A DNA stretch of 64,000 bases, taken from positions 62,001 to 126,000 of the forward strand of contig JAFAAL010000012.1 in the NCBI GenBank assembly GCA_023426575.1, given 5' to 3'. Every line of letters begins with the position of its first letter. Position 1 is the stretch's first letter. The translations under genes and the position numbers were made by a program. The DNA is from Bacillota bacterium (GTDB lineage: Bacteria > Bacillota > Clostridia > Saccharofermentanales > DTU023). Below are positions 51,653 to 59,916 of the stretch, piece after piece. Under the pieces are notes generated by a model. The model did not search any database. It saw nothing but the letters and a program-made list of their open reading frames with translations, and was not told the origin of the DNA.

Positions 51653-52494
51653 TTGCTAATCCCCCTTTTTTGAATTTTCTCCGCCAGGGTCTCATAGAAG
51701 TTATCACGCCCTAGGCGAAGCATCTTTAATGGTCTATTTGCCTGTCTGATCACCAGATATTCACCTGGCTTCATCGGCACGGGCTCTCGCCCGTCCGCAG
51801 AAAGACTTGCTTCTTTTCCTCTTTTTGGCAGGGCCACGCGAACTTCAGAATCGGCCCCAGCCAAGTAACTGCGGTTGTGGAGAGTGTGCGGACAAATCGC
51901 CGTGACAATCAGCACCTGCTCCGTCGGGTGGACGATAGGCCCTCCCGCCGAGAGCGTGTACGCGGTCGAACCCGTCGGAGTGGCCACAATGAGTCCATCT
52001 CCTGGCACGCGTTCGACAGCATCGCCATTGATCCAAAGATCGGCCGTGATGATCGAGCGATTTGCGCCACGGTGGACGACGACATCGTTGAGGGCGAGGC
52101 CCTCTGCCAAAATCTCACCGGCGGCACTGTAGTGCGTATACTCTAGGCGCATCCGCTCCTCGCTATGGCCCTCACCCCGGAGGATACGAGCCAGGTCGCG
52201 CGCCAAGTGATGGGGCTCAATGATAGGCAGGAAGCCGACCGAACCGAGATTGACACCAATCATCGGCACCTCTTCCAGACCTGGCAAATGAGTCATGGCC
52301 AGGAAGGTTCCATCACCGCCAAAACTGATCATGAGATCGCAAGCAGTATAGGGCGAACTCGCATAGGAGAGAGCTCGAGCCAGCTCCTGATCGAGACAGA
52401 GCTCAGCGCCAGAATCCTGAATAATCTGGCAAGCTTGGCGCGTATACACGAGGTCAGGATCTCTGCCCTGATTTGTAAAAATACCAATCCGCAA
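51649..52494 (-). CDS. nadK: NAD kinase
   Basis: A 281-residue kinase making NADP. GGDGTFLAM (about 59-67) is the ATP/NAD loop, NLGSVGFLP follows, and GDGLIVATPTGSTAYTLSAG is the second signature. Starts with TTG at 52494, supported by GAGG 8 bases upstream. Lies 9 bases after dxs; the tlyA gene commonly found between them is missing. Confidence 0.95.
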   Translation of the reverse strand: MRIGIFTNQGRDPDLVYTRQACQIIQDSGAELCLDQELARALSYASSPYTACDLMISFGGDGTFLAMTHLPGLEEVPMIGVNLGSVGFLPIIEPHHLARDLARILRGEGHSEERMRLEYTHYSAAGEILAEGLALNDVVVHRGANRSIITADLWINGDAVERVPGDGLIVATPTGSTAYTLSAGGPIVHPTEQVLIVTAICPHTLHNRSYLAGADSEVRVALPKRGKEASLSADGREPVPMKPGEYLVIRQANRPLKMLRLGRDNFYETLAEKIQKRGISK

Positions 52495-52503
52495 ATCTCT
52501 ACC

Positions 52504-54378
52504 TCAACATTTCAAGTTACTCTCGAAGTATAATAACAGTTTTTTCTGAATGTTAAAAGTGTCTAATCCACTTTTCTGCAGAAGCTCGGATCGCTGACCA
52601 CTACAATCGAGAGCAGGCGGTATCGCAATATCTAGAAAATGGGGCCAGAGACCGTTCTGAGCACATTCTTGGATGATGAATGCACCGAAGCTGAGGGGCT
52701 GAACTGTCTCGCTGATACAGATGAGATGTCCCGTTTTCCGTAACGACTGAATAATTTCATCATCTAGGCTGCGCGGGAGTGCCGCGAGCGAAAAGAGATC
52801 GCCGAGGAGGTGGCGGCTGCCCGGATCATTGAGAATCGGAGCAATCTCATGACAGAGCGTCCCCCACACAAGCGTTGTCACCTTACCCTCACTCTGCACT
52901 CTCAAGCACTCTTCAGGCCTCTCATGAGGCCTCGCAGAAGTAGAAAAAGAAAGATTCAAAGCCTCCCCCTTGGGGTAGCGCATGAGTATCGGGCGCGGCT
53001 TCGCAAGGTAGGAGTCAAAAATAGCTCTGACGTCTCGCTCATCACGCGGGGCATAGACGTCGAGCATCGGTAGATTTGCAGCCAGAGCAAAATCATGGAG
53101 TCCCTGGTGTGTCTCGCCATCGGCCGGGACGAGTCCCGCGCGGTCGACAGCCAGGAGGACTGGTAGATTCTGCAGGGCTATATCGTGAATGAGCTGATCA
53201 AAAGATCTCTGGAGGAAGGTGGAATAGAGGGCCAGGATGGGCAGTGCCCCTCCAGCGGCAAGAGCTGCAGCCATACAGGTCGCGTGCTGCTCGGCTATCC
53301 CGACGTCGAAGAAGCGCTCGGGGTAATGACTCGCAAATTCCGCGAGACCTGTGCCTCCAGGCATCGCAGCTGTAATGGCACAGATTCGCGGATCTCGCTT
53401 TGCAGCTCTCAGAGCATTTTCGCCGAGAAGATCCGAAAAAGTCTTAGCCTTTCCTTGGCTTGTCTTGAGGCCTGCCTCCACTTCGAAGTGACCGACGCCA
53501 TGGTAAGTCTCCGGCTTCTCTTCGGCATAGGGGTAACCTCTCCCCTTGACGGTGTAAATATGGAGAATCTTGGGACCAGGAATCCTCTTTAGGGCCTGGA
53601 GATACCTCTCGAGCGTCGGTATATCATGTCCATCGATGGGTCCATAATAGCGCCAGTTGAGGCTTTCGAATAAGAGGCCAGTACGACGATAGAGCAGACG
53701 ATCTAGCGACTTGAATCTGCGCAGGCGATTCAATAGGAGCGGATGGGTCTCCAGGCGCGGGCGCCACTTTCTTTTAAAGCTCTGGTAATCCTCCTTGATG
53801 CGGAATTCACCGAGCCTCTTCCCGAGGGCTCCGACATTCGGCGCAATTGACATCTCGTTGTCATTCAAAATGACAAGAACATCGTCATCAGGGCCAGCAT
53901 CATTCAGCGCCTCAAAGGCCATTCCTCCGCCCATGGCTCCGTCGCCAGTCACGGCAATAACCAAGCCGCTCCGTCCCTGGAGGCGCTTGGCGCGAGCTAG
54001 GCCGAGCGCGGCAGAAATTGATGTCGAAGCGTGCCCCGTATCGAAGAAGTCATAGGGCGATTCACAGCGCTTGGGGAAGCCTGAGAGGCCACCACATTGG
54101 CGCAAAGTGTGAAAAGCCTCCTGCCGCTCTGTGATGAGCTTCCAGGCATAGGCCTGGTGTCCGACGTCAAAGACAATCTCGGACTCCCTCTCAAAGTCAA
54201 AGCTCCTCGCCAGAGCTAAGGTCAATTCGATGACACCCAGGTTGGAGGCCAGATGTCCTCCATTTTTTGAGACGCGCTCAATAATGACCTGGCGCAATTC
54301 TGACGCGAGCTCATTGAGTTCAGCGGCGCTGAGTGAGTGGATATCTCTCGGAGAGTGGATGTGGCTCAAAATACTCAA
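52504..54378 (-). CDS. dxs: 1-deoxy-D-xylulose-5-phosphate synthase
   Basis: A 624-residue thiamine diphosphate enzyme joining pyruvate and glyceraldehyde 3-phosphate at the entry to the MEP isoprenoid pathway. The cofactor motif is AVTGDGAMGGGMAFEALNDAG (shown in part: GDGAMGGG), with FDVGHQAYAWKLIT and GIAEQHATCMAAALA further on. It starts with TTG, giving the usual SHIHSPRDIHSL N-terminus, next to the ispA stop. Confidence 0.96.
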   Translation of the reverse strand: MSILSHIHSPRDIHSLSAAELNELASELRQVIIERVSKNGGHLASNLGVIELTLALARSFDFERESEIVFDVGHQAYAWKLITERQEAFHTLRQCGGLSGFPKRCESPYDFFDTGHASTSISAALGLARAKRLQGRSGLVIAVTGDGAMGGGMAFEALNDAGPDDDVLVILNDNEMSIAPNVGALGKRLGEFRIKEDYQSFKRKWRPRLETHPLLLNRLRRFKSLDRLLYRRTGLLFESLNWRYYGPIDGHDIPTLERYLQALKRIPGPKILHIYTVKGRGYPYAEEKPETYHGVGHFEVEAGLKTSQGKAKTFSDLLGENALRAAKRDPRICAITAAMPGGTGLAEFASHYPERFFDVGIAEQHATCMAAALAAGGALPILALYSTFLQRSFDQLIHDIALQNLPVLLAVDRAGLVPADGETHQGLHDFALAANLPMLDVYAPRDERDVRAIFDSYLAKPRPILMRYPKGEALNLSFSTSARPHERPEECLRVQSEGKVTTLVWGTLCHEIAPILNDPGSRHLLGDLFSLAALPRSLDDEIIQSLRKTGHLICISETVQPLSFGAFIIQECAQNGLWPHFLDIAIPPALDCSGQRSELLQKSGLDTFNIQKKLLLYFESNLKC

Positions 54379-55272
54379 TTAATAAGTTCTCTCTAGGATA
54401 TAGGCCGTCAGAGACTGGAGCTCGCGGGTATCCAGGCCAGGCAGGGCTTCGATGTGGGCGAGCTTTTGGTAGACGACTTGTTTTAAGCGCAGATAATTCT
54501 CCTCAGCCGCCTGGAGACCAAGAAGGCGCGGCTCTGTCGGCTTCGCCAGATCACGACCGCTGCTCTTTTGAAGTTCGGATTCTGCTTTGGCGTAGTCGAA
54601 GATATCATCGAGGGCCTGATATGCCTGACCCAGGCTCTCGGCATAAGCTCTAAAAATGGGCTCATCCGAAACTGGGGCATGGGCGAGGTCGAGAGGCATG
54701 AGAATCGCCGCCTCAAGAAGAGCACCCGTCTTGCGCTCGCGGATCTCTTCGGCGCGAGCGAGGAGGTTTAGACGATCGAGGGAAGTCTGAGCTCCGCCTG
54801 CTTCTGCCTGCAGGTCGAGCCATTGCCCGCCAATCATACCTCTTCCTCCCGCTGCTCTGGCCAGACGCTGGGCCGCTCTGCGCTCGGCAGAACCCGATAC
54901 CGCTTGGAAGAGGACCTCGTAGGCAGCATTCAAGAGAGCATCCCCAATTAAGATGGCCAGCCCCTCACCATAGACAATGTGACAGGCACTCTTGCCGTGA
55001 CGCATTTTCGCATCATCCATGGCTGGCAGGTCATCATGGACGAGCGAGTAATTGTGGATGTACTCGAGAGCGACCATAAAGGGCAAGAGATCCCGCAAGA
55101 GGAGACGGTAGGCCCTTCCGACCGCCAAAGTGAGGGCGGGACGCAACATCTTTCCCCCTGAGAGAGCATAGGCGAGCGCAGACTGCAAATCTGGCAGCTG
55201 GACATCGGGCATCGCTGCATCGAGGGCCTCATGGAAGGCTTTGAGATCTTCGGAATGCCAGGGACTGCTCAA
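54379..55272 (-). CDS. ispA: polyprenyl synthetase (geranyl/farnesyl diphosphate synthase)
   Basis: A 297-residue short-chain prenyltransferase. The first Asp-rich motif is DDLPAMDD (80-87) and the second DDIFDY near 217; GGKMLRPALTLA precedes. Residues before the first motif (YIHNYSLVHD) suggest a C10-C15 product. It starts with TTG, with GGAGG 5 bases upstream. Dxs directly downstream supplies the pathway. Confidence 0.94.
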   Translation of the reverse strand: MSSPWHSEDLKAFHEALDAAMPDVQLPDLQSALAYALSGGKMLRPALTLAVGRAYRLLLRDLLPFMVALEYIHNYSLVHDDLPAMDDAKMRHGKSACHIVYGEGLAILIGDALLNAAYEVLFQAVSGSAERRAAQRLARAAGGRGMIGGQWLDLQAEAGGAQTSLDRLNLLARAEEIRERKTGALLEAAILMPLDLAHAPVSDEPIFRAYAESLGQAYQALDDIFDYAKAESELQKSSGRDLAKPTEPRLLGLQAAEENYLRLKQVVYQKLAHIEALPGLDTRELQSLTAYILERTY

Positions 55273-55281
55273 GTCTTCCTC

Positions 55282-55599
55282 CTAGTTCAGATTAAAGGGC
55301 AAATCGCCGGAGGGGATGTCAAGATCGACCTCCTCAGGGCCCTCTTCTGTCTTCAAGAGAATTTTTAGGCGCTGCTCCATCTGGTCCAGCTCATGCGAAC
55401 AGGCTCGGCTCAAGGCATAACCTCTCTCGAAGTAGACGAGTGAATCCGCAAGACTCAACTTACCACTCTCGAGGGCACGAACAATCTTTTCGAGCTGCTC
55501 CAGGCGCTCCTCAAAACTTAGTTCTTGCCCCTCAGTTCTCTTCTCTGTCTGCGATTCTCGCTGCTGGTTCTGGGCATTTAGTATCATTTCGTCATCCAT
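55282..55599 (-). CDS. xseB: exodeoxyribonuclease VII small subunit
   Basis: A 105-residue protein; LSFEERLEQLEKIVRALESG and LSLADSLVYFERGYALSRAC are the diagnostic XseB helices. N-terminal 25 residues are polar and extra to the core. The ATG at 55599 overlaps the xseA stop (ATGGATGA) and has AAAGGA 7 bases upstream. It assembles with XseA into the single-strand-specific exonuclease VII. Confidence 0.93.
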   Translation of the reverse strand: MDDEMILNAQNQQRESQTEKRTEGQELSFEERLEQLEKIVRALESGKLSLADSLVYFERGYALSRACSHELDQMEQRLKILLKTEEGPEEVDLDIPSGDLPFNLN

Positions 55600-57013
55600 T
55601 TTTCTGTCCTTTCTCTTCTCCAAGAGTCTTTAACTTCTCAGCCAATAGTTCTCCCTTGGCCAAGACGAGGTGGAAGCTACTGCCATCTTGCAAGCTTTCG
55701 GGGTCTAGCAGAGCCTCGCCACTGGCATCGCGTGCGATGGCATATCCCCGTTCGAGGATCTTTTTCGGGCTCAGTCCCTGCAGGCGCATATCTATAAGTT
55801 TGAACTTGTTGACCTCACGCCCCCAAACCTGCGTCATACTCAGTTCGAGACCTCGCAAGAGCTCCGTCCATGATTCTGTAGCAGAGGTCATGAAATTGTC
55901 ATAAGCCCGCTTCAAATCGCGCTCACTTTGTCTTTGACTCTGCCTTGCCGCAGTCAAATGTCGCTCTACAATGCTTCTCAAATGACCGAGGGCGAAACTT
56001 TGCCTTTGCCCTTGTAAACTGCGAAGCTCTGCCTGATTTTGTGATCTCAGCCTCAGTCTCGCCTCCTGGAGTCTACGCCTCTGCTCTCGCCAACTTCTCT
56101 CCATCGCATGGTGGAGAGATTGCTGTCGGTGGAGAAGCTCTGATCTCGAGGACTGAATTCTCTGAGATTGAACACGCAAGAGGCGTGATTCGAGCAAATC
56201 AATTCGCTGTATCAGAGCTGTCCAGTCGGGGTAGATATCTTTGGCGGCGGCCGTCGGAGTCGCAGAGCGCCAATCCGAGACAAAATCGGCAATCGTAAAA
56301 TCCGTCTCGTGACCAATGGCCGAGACGACAATCTTGGGACAGCGGGCAATCGCCCTGGCGAGGGCCTCATCATTGAAAGCATTGAGGTCAGAAAATGAGC
56401 CGCCGCCTCTGGCCAAGACGATGACATCAATCTCTGGGCGGCAAGCTGCCAATTCCAGAGCCTGGATCAGTGAGGCAGGCGCAAGTTCCCCCTGGACAAG
56501 CGCCGGAATCAACAAGATGTCAAAGGGAGCGTGAAGTTTCTCAGCAGTTGTGATGAAGTCTCTTTGCACGGCCCCTGTGGGAGAGGTGATCAGTGCCACG
56601 CGAGCAGGAAAGCGCGGGAGTGGACGCTTGCGCTCAGGGGCGAAGAGTCCCTCGCGCTCAAGTTTTTCCTTGAGGGCGAGAAAGTTTTGGTGGAGCGCTC
56701 CCTCACCCTCGAGAGAAATCTCTCGGGCGATAAATTGGAAGCGGCCGTCAGCCTCATAGAGACTGCACCCTCCGGACAGTGTCACCTCTATCCCGCGCTG
56801 GAGCTTGACATCTTGGCGCAGAAGATCGCTTTTAAACATGACAGCGCTGAGACTTGCAAGGTCGTCTTTAATGGTCATATAGAGGTGGCCACGGGGACTG
56901 TATTTGAACTCGGAGATCTCACCTCGCACCTGAGTCCGTCCGAGGATGGGATCTTCCTTTAGTCGTTTGGCTGCCAAGCGATTGAGTTCAGAGACTGAAA
57001 GCACTCTATTCAA
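55592..57013 (-). CDS. xseA: exodeoxyribonuclease VII large subunit
   Basis: A 473-residue catalytic subunit. The N-terminal OB fold (VRGEISEFKYSPRGHLYMTIKD) binds single-stranded DNA; LARGGGSFSDLNAFNDEALARA and SAIGHETDFTIADFVSDWR are the catalytic-domain signatures; a long coiled coil follows (about 290-400). Starts with TTG at 57013, GGAG 4-5 bases upstream, inside the end of nusB. Confidence 0.95.
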   Translation of the reverse strand: MNRVLSVSELNRLAAKRLKEDPILGRTQVRGEISEFKYSPRGHLYMTIKDDLASLSAVMFKSDLLRQDVKLQRGIEVTLSGGCSLYEADGRFQFIAREISLEGEGALHQNFLALKEKLEREGLFAPERKRPLPRFPARVALITSPTGAVQRDFITTAEKLHAPFDILLIPALVQGELAPASLIQALELAACRPEIDVIVLARGGGSFSDLNAFNDEALARAIARCPKIVVSAIGHETDFTIADFVSDWRSATPTAAAKDIYPDWTALIQRIDLLESRLLRVQSQRIQSSRSELLHRQQSLHHAMERSWREQRRRLQEARLRLRSQNQAELRSLQGQRQSFALGHLRSIVERHLTAARQSQRQSERDLKRAYDNFMTSATESWTELLRGLELSMTQVWGREVNKFKLIDMRLQGLSPKKILERGYAIARDASGEALLDPESLQDGSSFHLVLAKGELLAEKLKTLGEEKGQKNG

Positions 57014-57485
57014 GGCTCTCCTCCTCTGTCAGATAAGAGAGCAAGTCCTGAGCATGAGACGCATCGAGAGGCATTCCACTCCCCTTGAGCTTGCGCTCTA
57101 TATGACCCAGGACGGCATTGATGTAGAGACGCGCATCATCATCACAGTAGAGCTTGCTGAGGCGCACGGCCTCTGCAATTGCGACATTGTTCGGGACATC
57201 GTCGACATATAAGATCTCATAGAGAGCGATGCGCAGGATGAGGAGGTCGAGTTTGGGGATGCGCTTGACCGTCCAATCGGTCAAATAACAGTCAATGACG
57301 CGATCGAGAGCCTCTGCATGTGCTGTCACTCCAGAGATCAGAGTTTTCCAATACTGAAGGTCTGGGGCATCGAGCGGATAATCCCGCAGGAAGAGCTCTT
57401 GCAATTCCTGAACTGGCGTCGACTGATTGATCAGGTCGCTATAGAGCAGCTTCAGTGCATTTTCACGTGATTCTTTACGGGACAT
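57006..57485 (-). CDS. nusB: transcription antitermination factor NusB
   Basis: A 159-residue all-helical protein acting with S10 on boxA of rRNA operons. RENALKLLYSDL at the N-terminus and VPNNVAIAEAVRLSKLYCDDDARLYINAVLG in the C-terminal half are family hallmarks (the latter spans about 98-128). Overlaps xseA by 8 bases. Its order after the Asp23 group is common in Clostridia. Confidence 0.95.
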   Translation of the reverse strand: MSRKESRENALKLLYSDLINQSTPVQELQELFLRDYPLDAPDLQYWKTLISGVTAHAEALDRVIDCYLTDWTVKRIPKLDLLILRIALYEILYVDDVPNNVAIAEAVRLSKLYCDDDARLYINAVLGHIERKLKGSGMPLDASHAQDLLSYLTEEESLE

Positions 57486-57493
57486 AACGACTC

Positions 57494-57739
57494 CTAGCGA
57501 AAATATCCTGGGGGAAAGAGCTTGTCGAGAAAATCTTTAAAGTCATCTAAATTACTCAGATAACGGGTGCCAAAATAGTAGCCGAGAGCTGTCATAATCA
57601 AGATAAAGATTGTCTTAAAGAAGCCGAAGATGACGAGCAGCAGGGCGAGGACAAAAGCATAAAAAGCCCCCTTTGCACCAGCACTCCCCATCTGGAGGCC
57701 CTGGATGAGGTCATTCAGGAAGTTCTTGCGGTTTTGCAT
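57494..57739 (-). CDS. DUF2273 small membrane protein of the Asp23 cluster
   Basis: An 81-residue protein with two close hydrophobic segments (about 24-42 and 43-57; AFYAFVLALLLVIFGFFKTI, then FILIMTALGYYFGTRYL) and a polar C-terminus. It matches DUF2273 proteins that accompany Asp23 and AmaP; function unknown, presumably part of the membrane-bound Asp23 assembly. ATG 57739 comes 4 bases after the amaP stop; the ribosome binding site is weak. Confidence 0.82.
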   Translation of the reverse strand: MQNRKNFLNDLIQGLQMGSAGAKGAFYAFVLALLLVIFGFFKTIFILIMTALGYYFGTRYLSNLDDFKDFLDKLFPPGYFR

Positions 57740-57743
57740 AGGA

Positions 57744-58280
57744 CTAGCGCTCAACTCTTGCCGCAATCTCTTCGACCTTGGCGACTTTGACCTCAACCTT
57801 TTCGACAGGGAGTCCACTATAGTGCTCAAGATCCTTCTTAACGCGCTCTTGAACACGCGCCATCATCACAGGAATCTCGACGTCGGAATAGATGTTGACA
57901 GCCAGTGTGACATAGAGCTTGCCCTGGCTGTTGCGGACCTTTGATCTGGCCATCTTGACGCCAGACTGTGCCGTCTTTGCAGAGTTCAAGGCGATACTTT
58001 CGAGGGCATCTGTGGAGACTATAATCGTGCCGATATCCGTCTGGCGCAGGCGCACTCTCGCGCCGATGCTGCGAACTAAGAGGATGAGAACGAGGCTGAA
58101 GACAATGAAGAGGACCAAATATTTGTAGGCAATGTCGCCCTCTGCCATAGTGATCCGACTGAGTGCCTGGCTAAAGAGGCCCTTGAGTCCAGGGACAACG
58201 GAGGTCAAAAAGAGAACTAGAACTAGGAGAGCCGCGAGGCTCAAAATCACGATGGCGATATTGCGGATAATTTTCTTCAT
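57744..58280 (-). CDS. amaP: AmaP-like membrane anchor of Asp23
   Basis: A 178-residue protein with two membrane segments (about 5-30 and 50-68) and a cytoplasmic domain from about 80. That domain resembles Asp23 itself: VQERVKKDLEHYSGLPVEKV parallels IQERVKKDVELYTGLIVEEV in the next gene. In Staphylococcus AmaP tethers Asp23 to the membrane. It overlaps the asp23 stop by 4 bases. Role in cell-envelope stress is inferred from the family. Confidence 0.82.
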   Translation of the reverse strand: MKKIIRNIAIVILSLAALLVLVLFLTSVVPGLKGLFSQALSRITMAEGDIAYKYLVLFIVFSLVLILLVRSIGARVRLRQTDIGTIIVSTDALESIALNSAKTAQSGVKMARSKVRNSQGKLYVTLAVNIYSDVEIPVMMARVQERVKKDLEHYSGLPVEKVEVKVAKVEEIAARVER

Positions 58281-58672
58281 GCTTCGACGACCTCAGACCT
58301 TTCTTCAGCAGCTTCTGTCATGCCCATGATTTGCACATTGACCTCTTCAACAATCAATCCCGTATAGAGTTCAACGTCCTTTTTGACCCGCTCTTGGATC
58401 TGCCAGGCGACATCGGGCAGGATATAGGAGAAGAAGACGATGGGATAGACCTCAATCTTAACCTTCTGGGCGGAGCGCTCGGAAAAGACGACGCGCACAC
58501 CACGCCCCTCGTGTTTGCCGCCAATGGCTTCCTTGAGGGAGATGATCAGACCCGTGTCGAGGGCAGCGACCCCGGCCACCTGGCTCGCGGCCTCAGCGGC
58601 GTACTGGGCTATGAAGCCCTGCGCCATGCTGCGCTCGCCCTTGACACTAAATTCTGATCTGACTTCGGGCAT
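58277..58672 (-). CDS. Asp23/Gls24 family envelope stress protein
   Basis: A 131-residue soluble Asp23 protein: FIAQYAAEAASQVAGVAAL opening, GKHEGRGVRVVFSE centre and ERVKKDVELYTGLIVEEVNV end. Asp23 proteins form filaments or sheets at the membrane and are linked to envelope homeostasis. The ATG shares a base with the efp stop (TAATG). Neighbours amaP and DUF2273 support a three-protein unit. Confidence 0.9.
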   Translation of the reverse strand: MPEVRSEFSVKGERSMAQGFIAQYAAEAASQVAGVAALDTGLIISLKEAIGGKHEGRGVRVVFSERSAQKVKIEVYPIVFFSYILPDVAWQIQERVKKDVELYTGLIVEEVNVQIMGMTEAAEERSEVVEA

Positions 58673-59235
58673 TACTTCTTGGCGCGCTCCATGTAGTTCC
58701 CCGTACGCGTGTCGATACGCACGATCTCGTGGTTCTCAATAAAGAGCGGCACGCGAATGACTGCTCCAGTCTCGAGTGTAGCGTTCTTGGTGGCATTCTG
58801 CGCTGTATCTCCACGTACACCGGGTTCACACTCGACAATCTCAAGCTCGACAAAGTAGGGCAATTCCAATGAGAGAATCTCACCGTCGTGACTTATGACC
58901 TTGCAGACCATCCCCTCCTTGAGGAATTTGATGCTATCGCCGATGAGGGAGGGCATGACGGGAATTTGCTCATAAGTCTCCGTATCCATGAAGTAATAGA
59001 GCTCTCCATCATTGTAGATGTAGGACATATCATTGTGCTGAAGTTGCGCATTTTCAAATTTTTCTGTCGGGTTGAAACTGCGCTCTACAGTTGCGCCCGT
59101 CTTGACGTTACGAAACTTAGTCCTGACAAATGCGGCTCCCTTGCCAGGCTTGACGTGTTGGAATTCAACCACCTGGCAGACATCGCCGTCCATGATAAAA
59201 GTGACACCGTTTCTAAACTCACCTGCTGTAATCAT
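58672..59235 (-). CDS. efp: translation elongation factor P
   Basis: A 187-residue L-shaped factor that relieves ribosome stalling at polyproline. The tip residue is Lys32 in VKPGKGAAFVRTK, the site modified in many bacteria (no modification enzyme gene is in the window); GVRGDTAQNATKNATLETGA is the third-domain signature. ATG 59235 has GGAGG 5 bases upstream. A GC-rich hairpin precedes the binding site. Confidence 0.97.
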   Translation of the reverse strand: MITAGEFRNGVTFIMDGDVCQVVEFQHVKPGKGAAFVRTKFRNVKTGATVERSFNPTEKFENAQLQHNDMSYIYNDGELYYFMDTETYEQIPVMPSLIGDSIKFLKEGMVCKVISHDGEILSLELPYFVELEIVECEPGVRGDTAQNATKNATLETGAVIRVPLFIENHEIVRIDTRTGNYMERAKK

Positions 59236-59250
59236 AAATACCTCCAAATG

Positions 59251-59270
59251 GGCGCGCGCTGCGCGTCGCC
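59251..59270 (-). promoter_or_regulatory. GC-rich hairpin in the efp leader
   Basis: GGCGCGCGC and GCGCGTCGCC arms, pairing with one bulged T, 5 bases upstream of the efp ribosome binding site. No T tract follows, so it is more likely an RNA stability or translation element than a terminator. Confidence 0.35.
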
Positions 59271-59287
59271 GCAAGATCTATACTATT

Positions 59288-59821
59288 TTATGAAATTCTA
59301 GTCTTATGAGCAAGCTGAGGGAGTTCCTCGCCCGCCTTAAGAAAAGGGGCCAAGATCTTCTCTAAACAACGCTTAGGGCGAATTGACCAGAGTTCGTGCC
59401 GAAAGCGCGGCGGCACCTTGACTGCCTTGATTCCTGCCCGGTGGGCCCCCCAGACATCCGTCAAAATCTGATCGCCGACCATGAGACAGTCCTGACAGCT
59501 CAGATCTAACTTATCCATCATCTTGACAATCTCACGGGGATTGGGCTTATGAGCGGGGCTGAGTCCTAAAACTCCGAGAGCTCTGGCAAAGCGCTCCCCC
59601 CTCCCCCCTTTGGCATTGGAGATGACGACCATTTTCAGACCACTCTCCACAATGGCCTCCGCGACCTGCCTGGCATAGGGGTCGGGACTCTCTGAACCAT
59701 GAGCGCTCAAAGTATTGTCAAGATCGATAAAAATTGTCTTAAATCCCAGATCTTTAACCGCTCTCCAATCCACCTCTCTCAGGTCACACACAGCATAATC
59801 CGGGCTCAGAGCTTGCAGCAT
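59288..59821 (-). CDS. YqeG-family HAD phosphatase
   Basis: A 177-residue HAD subfamily IIIA protein: FIDLDNTLSAHGS (nucleophile Asp), VVISNAKGG (motif II), KPNPREI (motif III Lys) and CLMVGDQILTDVWGAHRAGI (motif IV). YqeG proteins are widespread in Bacillota; substrate unknown. It begins an operon leading into efp and the Asp23-nusB-recN genes, from an extended -10 promoter 34 bases upstream. CGAGG is 7 bases before the ATG. Confidence 0.9.
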   Translation of the reverse strand: MLQALSPDYAVCDLREVDWRAVKDLGFKTIFIDLDNTLSAHGSESPDPYARQVAEAIVESGLKMVVISNAKGGRGERFARALGVLGLSPAHKPNPREIVKMMDKLDLSCQDCLMVGDQILTDVWGAHRAGIKAVKVPPRFRHELWSIRPKRCLEKILAPFLKAGEELPQLAHKTRIS

Positions 59822-59838
59822 TCTATAACCTCGTTTAC

Positions 59839-59867
59839 TTGTAAATCAGGAGTGATTATAGCATAAT
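59839..59867 (+). promoter_or_regulatory. promoter of aspartate kinase
   Basis: TTGTAA (59839-59844), 17-base spacer, CATAAT (59862-59867); predicted start near 59874, about 43 bases before the ATG. Confidence 0.55.
59855..59863 (-). promoter_or_regulatory. extended -10 promoter of yqeG-efp operon
   Basis: Reverse strand TGC-TATAAT (hexamer 59855-59860). The region overlaps the opposite-facing lysC promoter, whose -10 box begins 2 bases away. Confidence 0.6.
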
Positions 59868-59886
59868 CGACTCTGTTGATTCGTAG

Positions 59887-59916
59887 AAGGGAGGGGCGAA
59901 GATTTCTTCGTAAACT
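59887..59916 (+). promoter_or_regulatory. ribosome binding site separated from the lysC start by a hairpin
   Basis: AAGGGAGGGG (59887-59896), then CGAAG-ATTT-CTTCG (59897-59910), then TAAACT and the ATG. The linear gap is 20 bases, too long; with the hairpin folded out it is 6 bases, ideal. Confidence 0.55.
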
